From NCBI GenBank assembly GCA_018350325.1, contig JAEVLN010000058.1, positions 62,001-126,000 of the forward strand: a stretch of DNA of 64,000 nt, read 5' to 3'. Made by a program: the position numbers and the translations under genes. Below, one piece after another: positions 47,109-57,579 of the stretch (positions within the stretch are counted from its first letter, which is position 1; the number at the start of each line of letters is the position of its first letter). Below the pieces are notes generated by a model. That model was not told where the DNA came from, ran no database searches, and saw only the letters and a program-made list of their open reading frames with translations. This DNA comes from Globodera rostochiensis. Taxonomy: Eukaryota > Nematoda > Chromadorea > Rhabditida > Heteroderidae.

Positions 47109-47840
47109 TTAGCAGACGATGCCAAATCGATCAAAGTGCCGTGTGATCACTGCCAATCGCAATTCCACCGTTCCGGCGGCCACAGTTTCGAGCTGTGCCA
47201 TCTGTTCGGAGTTGGTCAAAACGGCCAGCGACCGGAGTTGGAAACCACCGCCGACAAAACGATGGGACAGTTCATCTCGAAGACTGCCTCGAGGGCGCCA
47301 ACAATGGCATTCAACCTACAGCAATGACTCCAAAGATTCATTCCCAGTGCCGACCTGGTGTTCCCCTGGAGAAGTCGGCACCAAACAGATACCGTATCCG
47401 CACACCTGGTGTCGACCGTACCGGTCGTAGTTCCACACTTCCAGCAGAACCTTCGGCCAGCCTTACCTCAAAAAGTGAATGAATTCGGTTGGGTCACCGT
47501 CCGTTTCTTTCGCGCCAATTCGCACCTTGAATTGTCCTCGTGGCCAAGTGAATGTCGATGGGATGTGCAAAATAGGCCCGGTCCGTGTCTGGCAGATCGG
47601 TCTGTGTTTGACCTTCTTGGTCTCCTTCGATCACTCTCCACCCGCCGCCTCAAAGGTCAAACGGAAATGGCAAAATGGAAGAATCTCTTTTTAGGACATT
47701 TATCGTGATCAATGAAATTTCGTATAAAAAATGGACGGATCACCGAAATGGAGAGCCCATCGGCAGCAGAGGCGATTGTCTCCCGGCTCAAATCCGTAAG
47801 CACTTTCGAGTTGACCAATTATGTGAACTTCGGCAGCCAT
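47109..47840 (-). CDS. B9D2: B9 domain protein 2 (B9D2), ciliary transition-zone component
   Basis: Small B9/C2-like protein that works with B9D1 and MKS1 in the transition zone of cilia; in nematodes, of sensory neurons. Exons in order: 47840-47744, 47648-47526, 47461-47355, 47315-47109. Lengths 97, 123, 107 and 207 fit in phase and give 177 aa, matching the usual family length of about 175. It covers the whole family: start MAAEVHIIGQLESA, GGWRVIEGDQEGQTQ, AYFAHPIDIHLATRTIQG, WPKVLLEVWNYDRYGRHQ, GYGICLVPTSPGEHQ, RFVGGGFQL and the end GTVELRLAVITRHFDRFG. It is one of the most secure models in the window. The forward-strand frames that overlap it are shadows. Confidence 0.95.
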
Positions 47841-49708
47841 CAGCGAGAAACGAAATTGCAGAAAATGGAACAAAATGGGCCGTATCCATGGAGACGAAGA
47901 CGAAAATTGGGGAATATGGGGGAGGGAAGGAGAAGCTTTGCTAAGCATCAAAGATTGTGAGAATTGTCGCGTTAATTAATTATATCTAATTAAACCGGAT
48001 ATGGTTTAATTAATGTTTGAAAATTTACGCCAAAAATTAACGGACGCACACAACCATCTCCTATGTTTTAAGGGATTAAAATAACCGACGAAAAGTACTG
48101 CATAAAACTGGTCCATCCCAAAGGCAAAAGATACCCACACAAACACAGAGATCAGATCGTGTTGAGTGTCGTTTAATTAATTCATCTGATCGAGCTGTTC
48201 AACTGAACGCACTTTCTCGGACAAAAGCGTCCCAAAAAACATTTATCGTTGCTCAGTGAGTCCAGAAAGCGTGCCGGTCTCGAAAAAAACTCACCCCAAA
48301 AATGAATTTGGGATGGTTTCAGTTACTGTGACACCTCTGAGGTTGGAAATGGTCAAATTTATATGGTCGCGTTAATGTTCATTCGAAGGGTCTGTCACTC
48401 TGCTCGACTCTCTTTAAATCCAAAAATGGATCACAGAAATCCCTCCCTGCCGCGTTCCATTTACGTTTACTCTCTTTTCTTCTAAATTGGCACTGACAAT
48501 TACATATTTAATAACGCTTCAGCAGTTTGCTTTGCTAAAGGAATTCAATATCACTTAGGGCAGCCAATTCCTTCCCTGTGGGGGATTATCCGTGCCGGGA
48601 AGGGATTTGCCGACGACACCCCCCCCCCCCCGCCACCCTTTTGGCCACATCCCTCCGCCGTGTTTATATTTACACACACAACACCCTAATAAAGTGATCG
48701 TCGACATCATCAGAATGCCTACGTAACTAATTGGTCAAATGGGCCAATAAAGTTGATTGAGAGGGATGGGGGGGGGGAAGGGGGGGGGGGGAAACGTTAG
48801 TCCCCGACACTTCAAATTACCGGAGACCGGCGGACGGAGTCGAAAAAGTCCGAGACTCAAAAACGTGGAAGTGAGTGGGACGGGCTCCGGTAGCAGTTCA
48901 CTCAAATGCGACATGGAACACAATTAGCACATTTCTATAAACATTGAAAGTGCTTTCTTTTTGCGTTTTCTAAAATTGAGAAAGGAATTGTTGCTTTTAC
49001 TTTCAATTTTAAATGAAGCAATTAAAGGACTGCCTGCGGCCACTTTTGCTAATCCGATTAAATTAAATAGGTAGCTCTCCTCAACCCCAATTAAAGGATC
49101 GGTCCAATTGAACCCCTCCCCCCCACTCCCAGCCCCCACATCACTTCTCACTTCTCATCACCATCTCTCCCCTTATAATTATTTGCGCAATTTGAATGTT
49201 TGTCTCACAATTTGTGCCCATTCGGCCTTTTGTCCGCCCCACCCATTGAAAAGTGCCATCTCTCATCATCCATCTCTTCATTAAGTGGCACAAATGAGAG
49301 AAAGAAGAGACGGGAGGGATTACGACACAGATTTCCCCCAGGGGACGTGCGCAAACGATGAATTGGTGGGGATTAATTAATAAAATGAGTGAATGATGAC
49401 GAATGGGGGGGGGGGGGTGCCGTGCCGCAAATTTGCTCAGGGCAATGGGCCGCAGCCGTGGCACAGCGGAAGGGAAATCCGCTTGCGTAAATGGAATTTA
49501 TTTTCATTATGTAAATCGGAATTAGCTCTTAATTCATTCCACGCCGTCTCGGAGCTGGTCAATTCCCCGGCGCCATCCCAACCCAAAGAATCGTCATTAT
49601 CAACTCCAACCAAAGCCTCGCTTGAAAATCTCATTCCCACTGGCATATTCAACCTATTTGCTTGTCATCAATCCATCCCCCTGAATTTAATTCGCTAGCA
49701 AATTAAAC
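47841..49708. other. Intergenic region between B9D2 and the homeobox gene
   Basis: No coding exon recognised. C/G runs at 48620-48632, 48768-48792 and 49406-49417. The interval must contain the divergent promoters of both genes. A search by eye for an X-box (RFX site, expected upstream of ciliary B9D2) gave no convincing match. Confidence 0.4.
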
Positions 49709-50491
49709 ATGTTGAATCCTGCCGATGGTCCTCCAGCACTGAACCCGATGATCTTTCCTCCAGCACAACAAGAGACGGCCTTCGAGCAGTTGGCCAACTT
49801 GCAGTACAGCTTCGCCTCGCTGCTCTCCTCCTACCAGTCTCAGCTGCACCTGGACGATCCGCTCGTTGCGGCAGCAGCAGGAATGCCCCACGACTCAGTA
49901 CAAGGCACGCAAACAACCTCCGCCCCCGCTTCCTACTCAGCTTCAGCAACTGTCAAGAACTTCTCATCGTGTCGACGAAGCAGGACGACCTTCAACAATG
50001 ATCAGGTGGTGTCGGGAAGAGACAGATTGATCATCGGCTTTCTAACGAACAGATCACTGAGCTGGAGACCGTGTTCAGAAAGACTCAGTATCCGGACGTA
50101 TGTCTAAGGGAACAACTGGCCATGCACACCGGACTTAGCGAGGCCAGAATTCAAGTGATTCCCAACTCATTGCGGAACCGCCCTTTCCTAACTTCCGAAA
50201 TTTCAGGTCTGGTTCCAAAACCGCAGGGCCAAAGCGCGCAAATCCATGAAGCGTTGTTCGGCACTACCTCCGACCACCTCTCTCCCCTCCCTGTCCGCCA
50301 ATCCCAACTTTCTGTGCCCGCCTGAAATGAACACGGACGTTTTCCGTCGTTGCTCCATTTCTTCTTCCTGCTCCTCCACCTCCAACACCGAATCCAGCCC
50401 ACAACTGTCCCCGTTGCCGACTCCGCAAAAGCCAAGCAAAAGTCCAAACAGTTTCTTCATCGAAAACCTTCTCGAAGACCAAAGCACTTAA
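49709..50491 (+). CDS. Paired-like (PRD class) homeodomain transcription factor with eh1-like motif
   Basis: Sequence-specific nuclear regulator, 227 aa. Exons: 49709-50005, 50053-50154, 50207-50491; all phases zero. The homeodomain begins at [12 protein letters not shown], continues [19 protein letters not shown] and [15 protein letters not shown], and ends [12 protein letters not shown]. The second-helix pattern YPDV..RE.LA and glutamine at homeodomain position 50 (WFQNRR) put it in the paired-like, Q50 class; no paired domain is present. The last residues FFIENLL, 10 codons before the stop, match the eh1 Groucho-binding pattern, which suggests a repressor. Introns inside the homeodomain are 47 and 52 nt. 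The N-terminal 85 residues are Gln/Ala/Ser-rich. Subfamily (alr-1, unc-42, ceh-type) not decided. Confidence 0.88.
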
Positions 50492-50692
50492 AGTGATTCT
50501 GTTCCAGTTTCAACATCCTTACAACACAATCACTCATTATATTTTTGAAATTCAAGTGAACAATGCCCGATTTATGAATGAACATCTTAAAGTTGGACGA
50601 TTAAAATAGATAATTTGGAAATGTGTACGCTGGAACGTCCATTAAAGTGGCAATTTGTTCTGGAAATCGTTTCATCCCTTCCTCCAGTTCAG

Positions 50693-52657
50693 TCAGAGTT
50701 CGTCCCCTCCAGCAATTACAGTGCCCGCCTTTTTCTGCTGACCACTGCCCTCGGGCAACAGTTCCATTGCCGCGTTGGGAAAGGCGAGGAAAGTGACGGA
50801 GCGATGCTTTTGCGTGTGGGAAAGTCCAAAGTGCCGTTGTCGCACAACAAAGGCACTGAAAGTGGAGACGCAATTGGCGATGAAATGGTCGGCCATCCCA
50901 AGCAGTGCCAATTCCACCGGCACATTCCCCCGTCCGCCACTGCTCCCGACGTTTCCCTCCGCCCATCCGGTGACAGTGACGGACCAACGGACACTTTTGG
51001 CCAGATGAGCGCCGATTTGGGCCAAGTGGTGGTTCCGGTCACTGGCCACAAAAACCCCAGCGGCGGAGAGACGAAGAACATGGAAATGAATCTGAAGAAA
51101 ACTTCAACTTTGGTTCACGAAAGTCTTGCCCGCGATTAAAATCCCAATTGTTGCTCTACGTTTTTAAGTGTAGACCCCCCCCCCCCCCTGTTGACCTCCT
51201 TCAGAATGTTGTCCAGCGAAGGGTTGCACGCCTCCACCGTCAACTGGCCATACTCCTCGTCCGAACCCGTGCATTGGGCACTGGCGAACAGTTCGCGGCG
51301 TCTGCTGTCCATCGGACTTTTCTCTTCCCGCAGCAATTGACAAACGTTTTCCTATCCATGGCCCGCGTTCAGTTCATTTCACATGTCCAATTAAAATCCA
51401 ACCCAATCTCTGTCGTTTCTCAAATGAATGGCCACAAATGCCTTTCCATGGCCAAATTTGCGAACAACGAATTCGCGTGCGTTTTGCTCAATTTGACTGC
51501 TCCATTGGACGAATTGCTGGAGGTAACGATGTTCTGGCCGGACGGGAAACGCCGCGGGGGCAGAAGAGAAGGCGAGCACAGGCGAAGATTCGGCGGGATA
51601 TTTAAAAGGGGGGGGGGGAAGTCTCCCAAAGGTTCCTCTCCAGTCTCACTCCTTTCTCCATTTTGTTCGGACCGATTCGTTCGCCACGTCGAATCCGCCC
51701 GTCCGCTCCCCAAAATACTCTTCCCCCACAAAATCCGTCCCCACATGGCGCCAAAAGGGTCCGGACGGATTGCCTTCGGTGGCATGGCAGCCCAACTCAG
51801 AGCGAGCGGCGAGTCCAGGCCGAGGAGACCAACAGAGCACTAAAGCAAAGTAAAAAAACTCAACTCTCAGCCCCCTCCCCCCGCCCTCCCATTTGTTAAA
51901 ATTCCGCTAACGTGACACATACAATCCGTAAAGATAATCAGCAGAAAAGAAAAAAACTTATCATTGAAGGCGATCCCAAAAATAAAAGAATTTTTTTATT
52001 ATTTTTGCAAAACTCCAGGTATGTGCAAATGGCTGTGGTTGAATAAATTAAGATATGAGAAATAAATTCTAAACCTTAGCTAAAAGAATTAATCATTTTT
52101 TCACGTTAATTACCCACCCCCTATAAATTTATTGCCTCGACGTAGAAGACGCTTTGAACTCTTCGATCAGTTCAAAACCATAAGAAAGTCCATTGTTTGG
52201 TCTCATTTCTCACCTTTTCGTCGTTCCATCGGCCAAATTTTAGTAGCAATTCCGCGCATAAAATCGCGAAGCAAAACAATTTGATGGAATTGGCCTAATG
52301 TCTGCACGATGAAAAATTGGTCGAAGTCGACCATTTCCTAAATGTCAGCTTTCGAAAATTCAATTTTAAAAAATCACCGCTTTTCGAACTGCCGGGGGGT
52401 AATTTATAATGGGCGGCAAAACCAACGTCCGGTTTAGCAATTTTGCAAAGGCAAAAACTCCCAAAAACTGCTCCATCTGGTTACCAAAACGTCCTAAATA
52501 AATTTAAGTGAATTATACAGACACAAAAGCCATTGCATTCCCAACCCGTGCACGGACAGAAGAGGACGAAGGCGTTCGGGGAAAGAGGCAACGAAAGCAG
52601 AACCAAAAAGAGGGGGGAGACGAAGAAAATGGACGAAAAATACCAATGAATTTGCAT
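50693..52657 (-). CDS. POFUT1: GDP-fucose protein O-fucosyltransferase 1
   Basis: ER-lumen enzyme that adds O-fucose to EGF repeats, for example of Notch receptors. Exons in order: 52657-52546, 52493-52378, 52337-52214, 51839-51650, 51622-51403, 51351-51196, 51091-50693. Phases agree exactly; 438 aa. Residues 1-30 form a hydrophobic signal peptide (MQIHWYFSS...). Then [16 protein letters not shown] (GDP-fucose site), [69 protein letters not shown] and [19 protein letters not shown], all in family order. It ends in GDEL, a KDEL-like retention signal, as expected for an ER-resident member. The intron between exons 4 and 5 is only 27 nt; reading through it meets TGA. The gene lies 173 bp behind a syntaxin gene on the same strand. 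Confidence 0.94.
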
Positions 52658-52830
52658 TAGGGGGGGGGGGGGAAATTAGAGAACGGCCGTCTTACCCTCA
52701 GCTGGAATTATAAAAGGACATTTAAATATCTTTTGGATAAGAGGCGTAAAATGGGGGTTTATACCAAATGAAAGTTTATCATTTATTGGACTTCAAATTT
52801 TTATAAAAATCCAATGGATATATAAAAAGG
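52658..52830 (-). promoter_or_regulatory. Operon-like intercistronic region: poly(A) signal then splice acceptor
   Basis: Reading on the minus strand after the syntaxin stop codon (52831), AATAAA occurs at 52797-52792. A pyrimidine-rich acceptor TTTTATAATTCCAG ends at 52702, followed by the POFUT1 start at 52657. This order and the 173-bp spacing are typical of an SL2-type nematode operon junction. Trans-splicing itself cannot be proven from DNA. Confidence 0.55.
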
Positions 52831-53576
52831 TCAAAATACAACGAGAACAATGAGCAAAACGACAATCAGTCCGCTCAGCACAAAAATGGCCGTGCATTGA
52901 CGCGACTCTAAAAATAAAATTGAATTGTACTCAAAAAAAAGAGCAAAAATATGACAAACCGTCTTCAAGCCTGGTAAGTTTTGCCAGTTTCTTCATCACG
53001 TCGTTCATTCTCGCTTCCGTACTGGACATTGATGTGCCCAACTCGTCAAGCATTCTAAGAAATCTTTTTATACACCACCAGACCAATGTACGTATTTGAG
53101 AGGTAGCCACAATTTTAGTTAAATAAAGCAGTTAATTAAAAAACAGAAAACATTCCAAAAGGTTTTGTGCAAATCGAATAGTCCAATCGAACTCACTCCG
53201 ACTGATCCTCGAGTTCATCTCCAATTTGATGCGACATATCTTTCAATGTTCGCAGAGAATCGCCAATCCGATTCAAACTTTCGTCTTGCCCAGCAACAAT
53301 CGTCTAAACAAAGAAATAGTAGACTTACAGGTTAATGTTTAGCTCCCTCCTCCCATTTTGTGAAAAATTATTTTTTTTATTCGGAAAAAAATTGTTTGGG
53401 AAGATGTTGTATTACCAATTTATATATGTTAGTATTTGTATTGTATAACCAACCTGCTGTTGTTGTAAAGTGTTGTCGAAAAAATTATTTTTTGAAGATG
53501 AAGAAGCCTCGGATTCATCGCCTTCTTCCATGTTAAGGCGTACATAACCCTTTCCAGCAGCCGATGCAGAATTCAT
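52831..53576 (-). CDS. Syntaxin-6-like Qc-SNARE (short form, N-terminal domain not found)
   Basis: Tail-anchored SNARE of trans-Golgi/endosome fusion. Exons in order: 53576-53454, 53303-53197, 53054-52960, 52907-52831. They fit in phase and give 133 aa. The SNARE helix runs from QQQQTIVAGQDESLNRIG to MNDVMKKLAKL with the zero-layer region GDELEDQSEML. It ends in a single C-terminal membrane anchor (CTAIFVLSGLIVVLLIVLV). The arrangement EARMNDVMKKLAKLT is close to syntaxin 6/10. Family members have about 255 aa with an N-terminal three-helix domain, which is missing here. The ATG directly follows an acceptor-like CCAACAG, so either an upstream coding exon was missed, or the gene starts here after trans-splicing. 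The first 30 residues are acidic and Ser-rich. Confidence 0.82.
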
Positions 53577-54018
53577 CTGTTGGCAATTTTTGTGGTTTGT
53601 AATGGTAAGTCGAAATACAGTTAATTAGGGCTGCTATTCGGCATTTTTTCGAAATTTTTTTAAAGAAAAATGCTAATGATACCAAAATCACCAGACATCA
53701 AAGAATTATTGCACATTTTAGGGAACTTCGCCGCCGTAAGGGTTTTGTGACAATTGGTCCAAAGTTAAATTTTTGAAACACTTCGCCAAGGAATTATTTA
53801 CGGAAACGGGAATTTCAAAAAGTACGGGACGGGAATCCCGTACTTTTCCCGCAGAAATCCCGTTCCCGCCTAGCTCTAATTTCTATCTTATGATGCACTT
53901 ATTACGAGAATTCGTCAATAGAAAATAAAATTGAGAATTTAAAGCGGTTTTTTAACCGGTTGAAATTTTTGAAAAAAGGAAAAAAACGACTTTTGAGTAA
54001 CAAAAGTTGGATAATAAC
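53577..54018. other. Spacer upstream of the syntaxin-like gene
   Basis: No exon recognised. A hairpin formed by GTACGGGACGGGAATCCCGTAC lies at about 53820-53845 within a G/C-rich island of about 80 bp bordered by TTAG and CTAA motifs, possibly another MITE remnant. Confidence 0.4.
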
Positions 54019-54094
54019 TAGAGCCCGGACTTGAGCTTCGAGCGAGATCTCGAGTCGAGATCTCGAGACGGGATTCTCGTCTCCCCGAGCTCTA
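54019..54094. mobile_element. 76-bp hAT-like MITE remnant
   Basis: Ends TAGAGCCCGGACTTGAGC and CCGAGCTCTA match those of the element at 25157-25994, with the same internal CTCGAGACGGGATTCTCG motif. Flanks ATAATAAC (54011-54018) and ATATTAAC (54095-54102) form an 8-bp target duplication with one mismatch. Confidence 0.8.
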
Positions 54095-54102
54095 ATATTA
54101 AC

Positions 54103-57100
54103 TAACTGAAAGGCCGTGTAGAGAACGGCCCGCCAACAGCGGGCAACGCATAAGATGATATGGCTTCTTTGGATACAACATGAGGGCATTACATATTGGT
54201 TTGGGAGGGGATCCTATCTTCTGCATCTGGTCGTATGCGGCGGCACATCTTCCGTCTAGACGTTGTCAATGTGAAGGGACGTAATGTCCCAAGGACGGGA
54301 TGCCGGCCCGCCCCCTCCTCCATTGTGCTCGATCGGAAAGTTCTTGCGGCGCACCATACCGTCTCCCCGGGAATTCCCGTCGTTCATATTTTGCAAAATC
54401 GGAAGGCGACTGAGAATGTACATATGGCAAAATTCAATTAGCTCATTTCCATCGTCGGCAGTGTTTGGTATCCATCCATTCTTCTGCTGCTGCTTCTGGG
54501 GGGAGGGGGATGGGCACAAACGCAAATAATCGTCGTCCTTCCGCCACTGGCAATAAGCTAACGGTCATAAGGTTGGCGGAGTGTGGATGGCATTGTTATT
54601 GGAGAGGTTATTGGGGGGCTGTGCTCTTTTGACAAACGGAACCAATTTGGGTGAGGGGGTAAATGCTACATTTTGCTGCAACACGGACATTGAATTGCAT
54701 ATTTATTCATTCACCTAAATAAAATTTCCGAGCCACAGGCATAAAAAAGAAGGGCATTTTATAAACTGGGATTTACATACAGAAAAAAAAATTTGTGCCA
54801 ATATAAAGCCAAAACAAGCGACCCAACCTAATTGATCGGTCGGCATCTATAAGCCCCATTTTTTGATATGAATAAGCACTGTTTTTCTTGTTTCGGTTCG
54901 CCGTCCGTTTCCTCGCCACCCAAAAATACATTTGGCCAAATTCAATGGTCCAAATCGAATTTTGACTCCCCCAAAGCCCTCTCCGTTCTTTTTACCATTT
55001 CATTTCTCTTACCGCCCGGGAATTGGATTAATTAGTGTTTTCTCTCCATTCCCTTATGACCGTCGGGAACGACCGACCGGTCGCTCATAAATTGGGGGGG
55101 GGGGGACGATGGCTTAACGTTGGTTGCCTCCCCCCCCCTCCCCCGAATTAAACCTTTCGGCATGGAGTCGGGGGATCACATGAAATGAAAGCGAGCCTTT
55201 TCTAAAACATATTTGGGCCCCATATCTTTCAGAGTTACCATAATCTTTTTGAATATTTATTCCTTCACATCGGAAGATCTTCCAACCCAACCGCCCATTC
55301 TCCATTCTTCCAACAATAATATCAATCACACAAATTATATTTATTCATTGGCTAATCACTTTTCATCATCAAATTAAACATTCAAACGGCCACCCCAAAT
55401 AGAGACAAATTGGCAAACAAACTCATCGCATTTGCAGCCTCCGCTGTTGTTACCGTAACTTACGAATTGATTTCTTAAATTGTTTTATTCGAAAGAATCC
55501 CAATTCTTGAGCGTTTTCGTTTTTATTAATCTTGACTCTTGAGACAATATTTGTCTGTTATTTTGGGAATGGGCACGAAATTTTGCATAATTCTATTAAA
55601 TGTTCAATAATCGATCACACTGTTATGAGAGCAAGATCGACTCGACTGACTGAGATTAAATGATTAGATTAGATGAGTTGGCCAGGCCATGTGTTGATGG
55701 AAAACGCCGGAGGGGAGGTTAGGGAATTGGGTGGACGGCGATGTTTAGACGGACGGACGTTTTGCTTAAATTGCCTTTCGATCGGCGCTTAACAATTTGG
55801 CGAGTGAATGTTTTGTGTGGGGGGATCGATTCTTTCGTAAAAGGCGCCCATCGGCACTTTTTGCCGCCCATTACTGGTGCACCCTTTCAGCCGCCCATCC
55901 AATTGAATCGTTCCACGTCATTTCGCGCGGTGGGAAAAATTTTGTTGAAAGAGCAAATGGACGAAAGAAAAAGATTTTTGGATTTTGAATGGATTATCTG
56001 AAGAATTGGAACGGTCAAGAAGGGTCTCCACCCCCAATTCCCCAATTCCACTCCAATCACCGTGGCCGAGTTGGTCTTCTTTTTCTCCATGCCAATAATC
56101 CACTCCATAATCCCTCCCCCTCCCCCCGGGGTGAGTTTCTTCCGAATTCTCCAACACTTAAGTGACCCCCCCCCCCCTCCCCTCCCCCATCGACCTTTTT
56201 GCCATGAACCGTACAGTCTGAATCCAGGGAGCGGGAATGATTGGATTACAAGTCCGGCCAAGCGGGGCGGGCACTTCTGCTCGAGTTCCCCTGAGAATGC
56301 TCTGTCGGGCTCTGTCCATCCATCCTTCTTGCTGTTTACCCAAAAGTTGAAAGTTTGTTCCATCCGATGGCCAAGCCAATGCCCAAAATCGGATTAGGCA
56401 CCGAAAATGGCGGTTGGGTAGGCGGCGGCGGCGGTGGTGCCCTCATTCCGCCCCGGCCCCCCTCCGGCCATCCACCGCCCCCGGCGATGGGTTAATTGCC
56501 ATTCGGTGTGGTGAACCCGCGGGACAAATCGACTCGGTTAGGTGTTGAAAGCATGGGAATTTGACCGGCGATGAATAGCCTCCTCACCCGCAAAAGTGAA
56601 TATAAACGACTTGTTTCGGTTTTCCTTCAAATTTCCCGCATCTTTAAACCTTTATATTGCCTTATTTAAGTTTTGCATTTTTAAGCTAATTTCATATTCT
56701 TTTTATTATTTTTTGAGGGTGTAATATTTTTTTGCTCACCTCATTCATAAACACCCATAATCTTTTAATTGTTCATCCGACGAAGAACTCCCACCATAAC
56801 GGACCACACAGCGCTAATTGTAAGGGATCGATTGGATTGGCTAATATTATTTAGTGATTTTGCCGATTGACAAATCCTGTGGTTTGGCTTTTGTAGTAGA
56901 GAAATTTCATCAGAGTTCACAAATGGGCGGGGTTTGCTCTGGGGGGAGACCAATTTTTCCGCAGCTTCAGCAGAGGTTGAGGAGATGGGGAGGAGCCTTT
57001 GGGTGATCGAAATTGGATCGAAGAAGAATATTAAATTGACGACGAGTCAACTTCCCCCCCCCCTTTCCCCCCCCCCCTTTCATCCCGTCACCCGCCGCTC

Positions 57101-57579
57101 ATTCTTCCACCTCAATTTGTCCGTCTCACTTTATTGGCAAAGGAAACGGGCGGAAAAGGGCACTCCCGGAAGGGACGGAGATTAATCGGCGAAGAGGCGT
57201 GCTCTCCGCCACCGCCGTCGTCATTGCCAATTGCCATCTGCCCCCCCCCCCTCCGGGGACATTCCCTCAAAAGTGGAGGGAGCCGTCAGAGGCAGACCAA
57301 ACGCGAAAGAGGAAAGGGGAGCATTACGGTAGCGGCGGGAAGGGGGGGGGGAGGGGAGGGGGGGGGGGGGCTCACTTGTGCAGCGACCTCCTCCATTCGA
57401 GATTCTCAGCTTCCGATTATTGAACCGGAATTATTTTGGCTTTTTCTTAAAGAGCAAGAAAAGGACGGGATGATCACTTTTCAGCACATCTCCAATTTGA
57501 TCAGTTAATTAGGCTTGCCGTCCCCCCTCTTCAGACGTTTAACCACCCGGCGATCGCTCCCCTCCCCCCCCCCCAAAAA
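54103..57579. other. Intergenic region upstream of the fax-1-like gene
   Basis: No supported gene in about 3.5 kb. Weak open frames occur at 54196-54529 (both strands) and 55887-56397, without recognisable similarity. C/G runs lie at 55094-55145, 56165-56186, 57054-57078, 57240-57254 and 57341-57372. Promoter or 5' exons of the nuclear receptor may be here. Confidence 0.4.

Noticed and set aside
47119..47708. Forward frames with CPRGQVNVDGMC-like EB-module appearance
   Set aside because: Antisense of B9D2, which aligns along its whole length on the minus strand with correct phases.
50615..51139. 174-codon forward frame
   Set aside because: Antisense shadow of POFUT1 exon 7, whose minus-strand reading has clear family motifs.
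54196..54529. Forward 81-codon and reverse 89-codon frames
   Set aside because: No recognisable similarity, no splice partners, low-complexity parts; kept as spacer.
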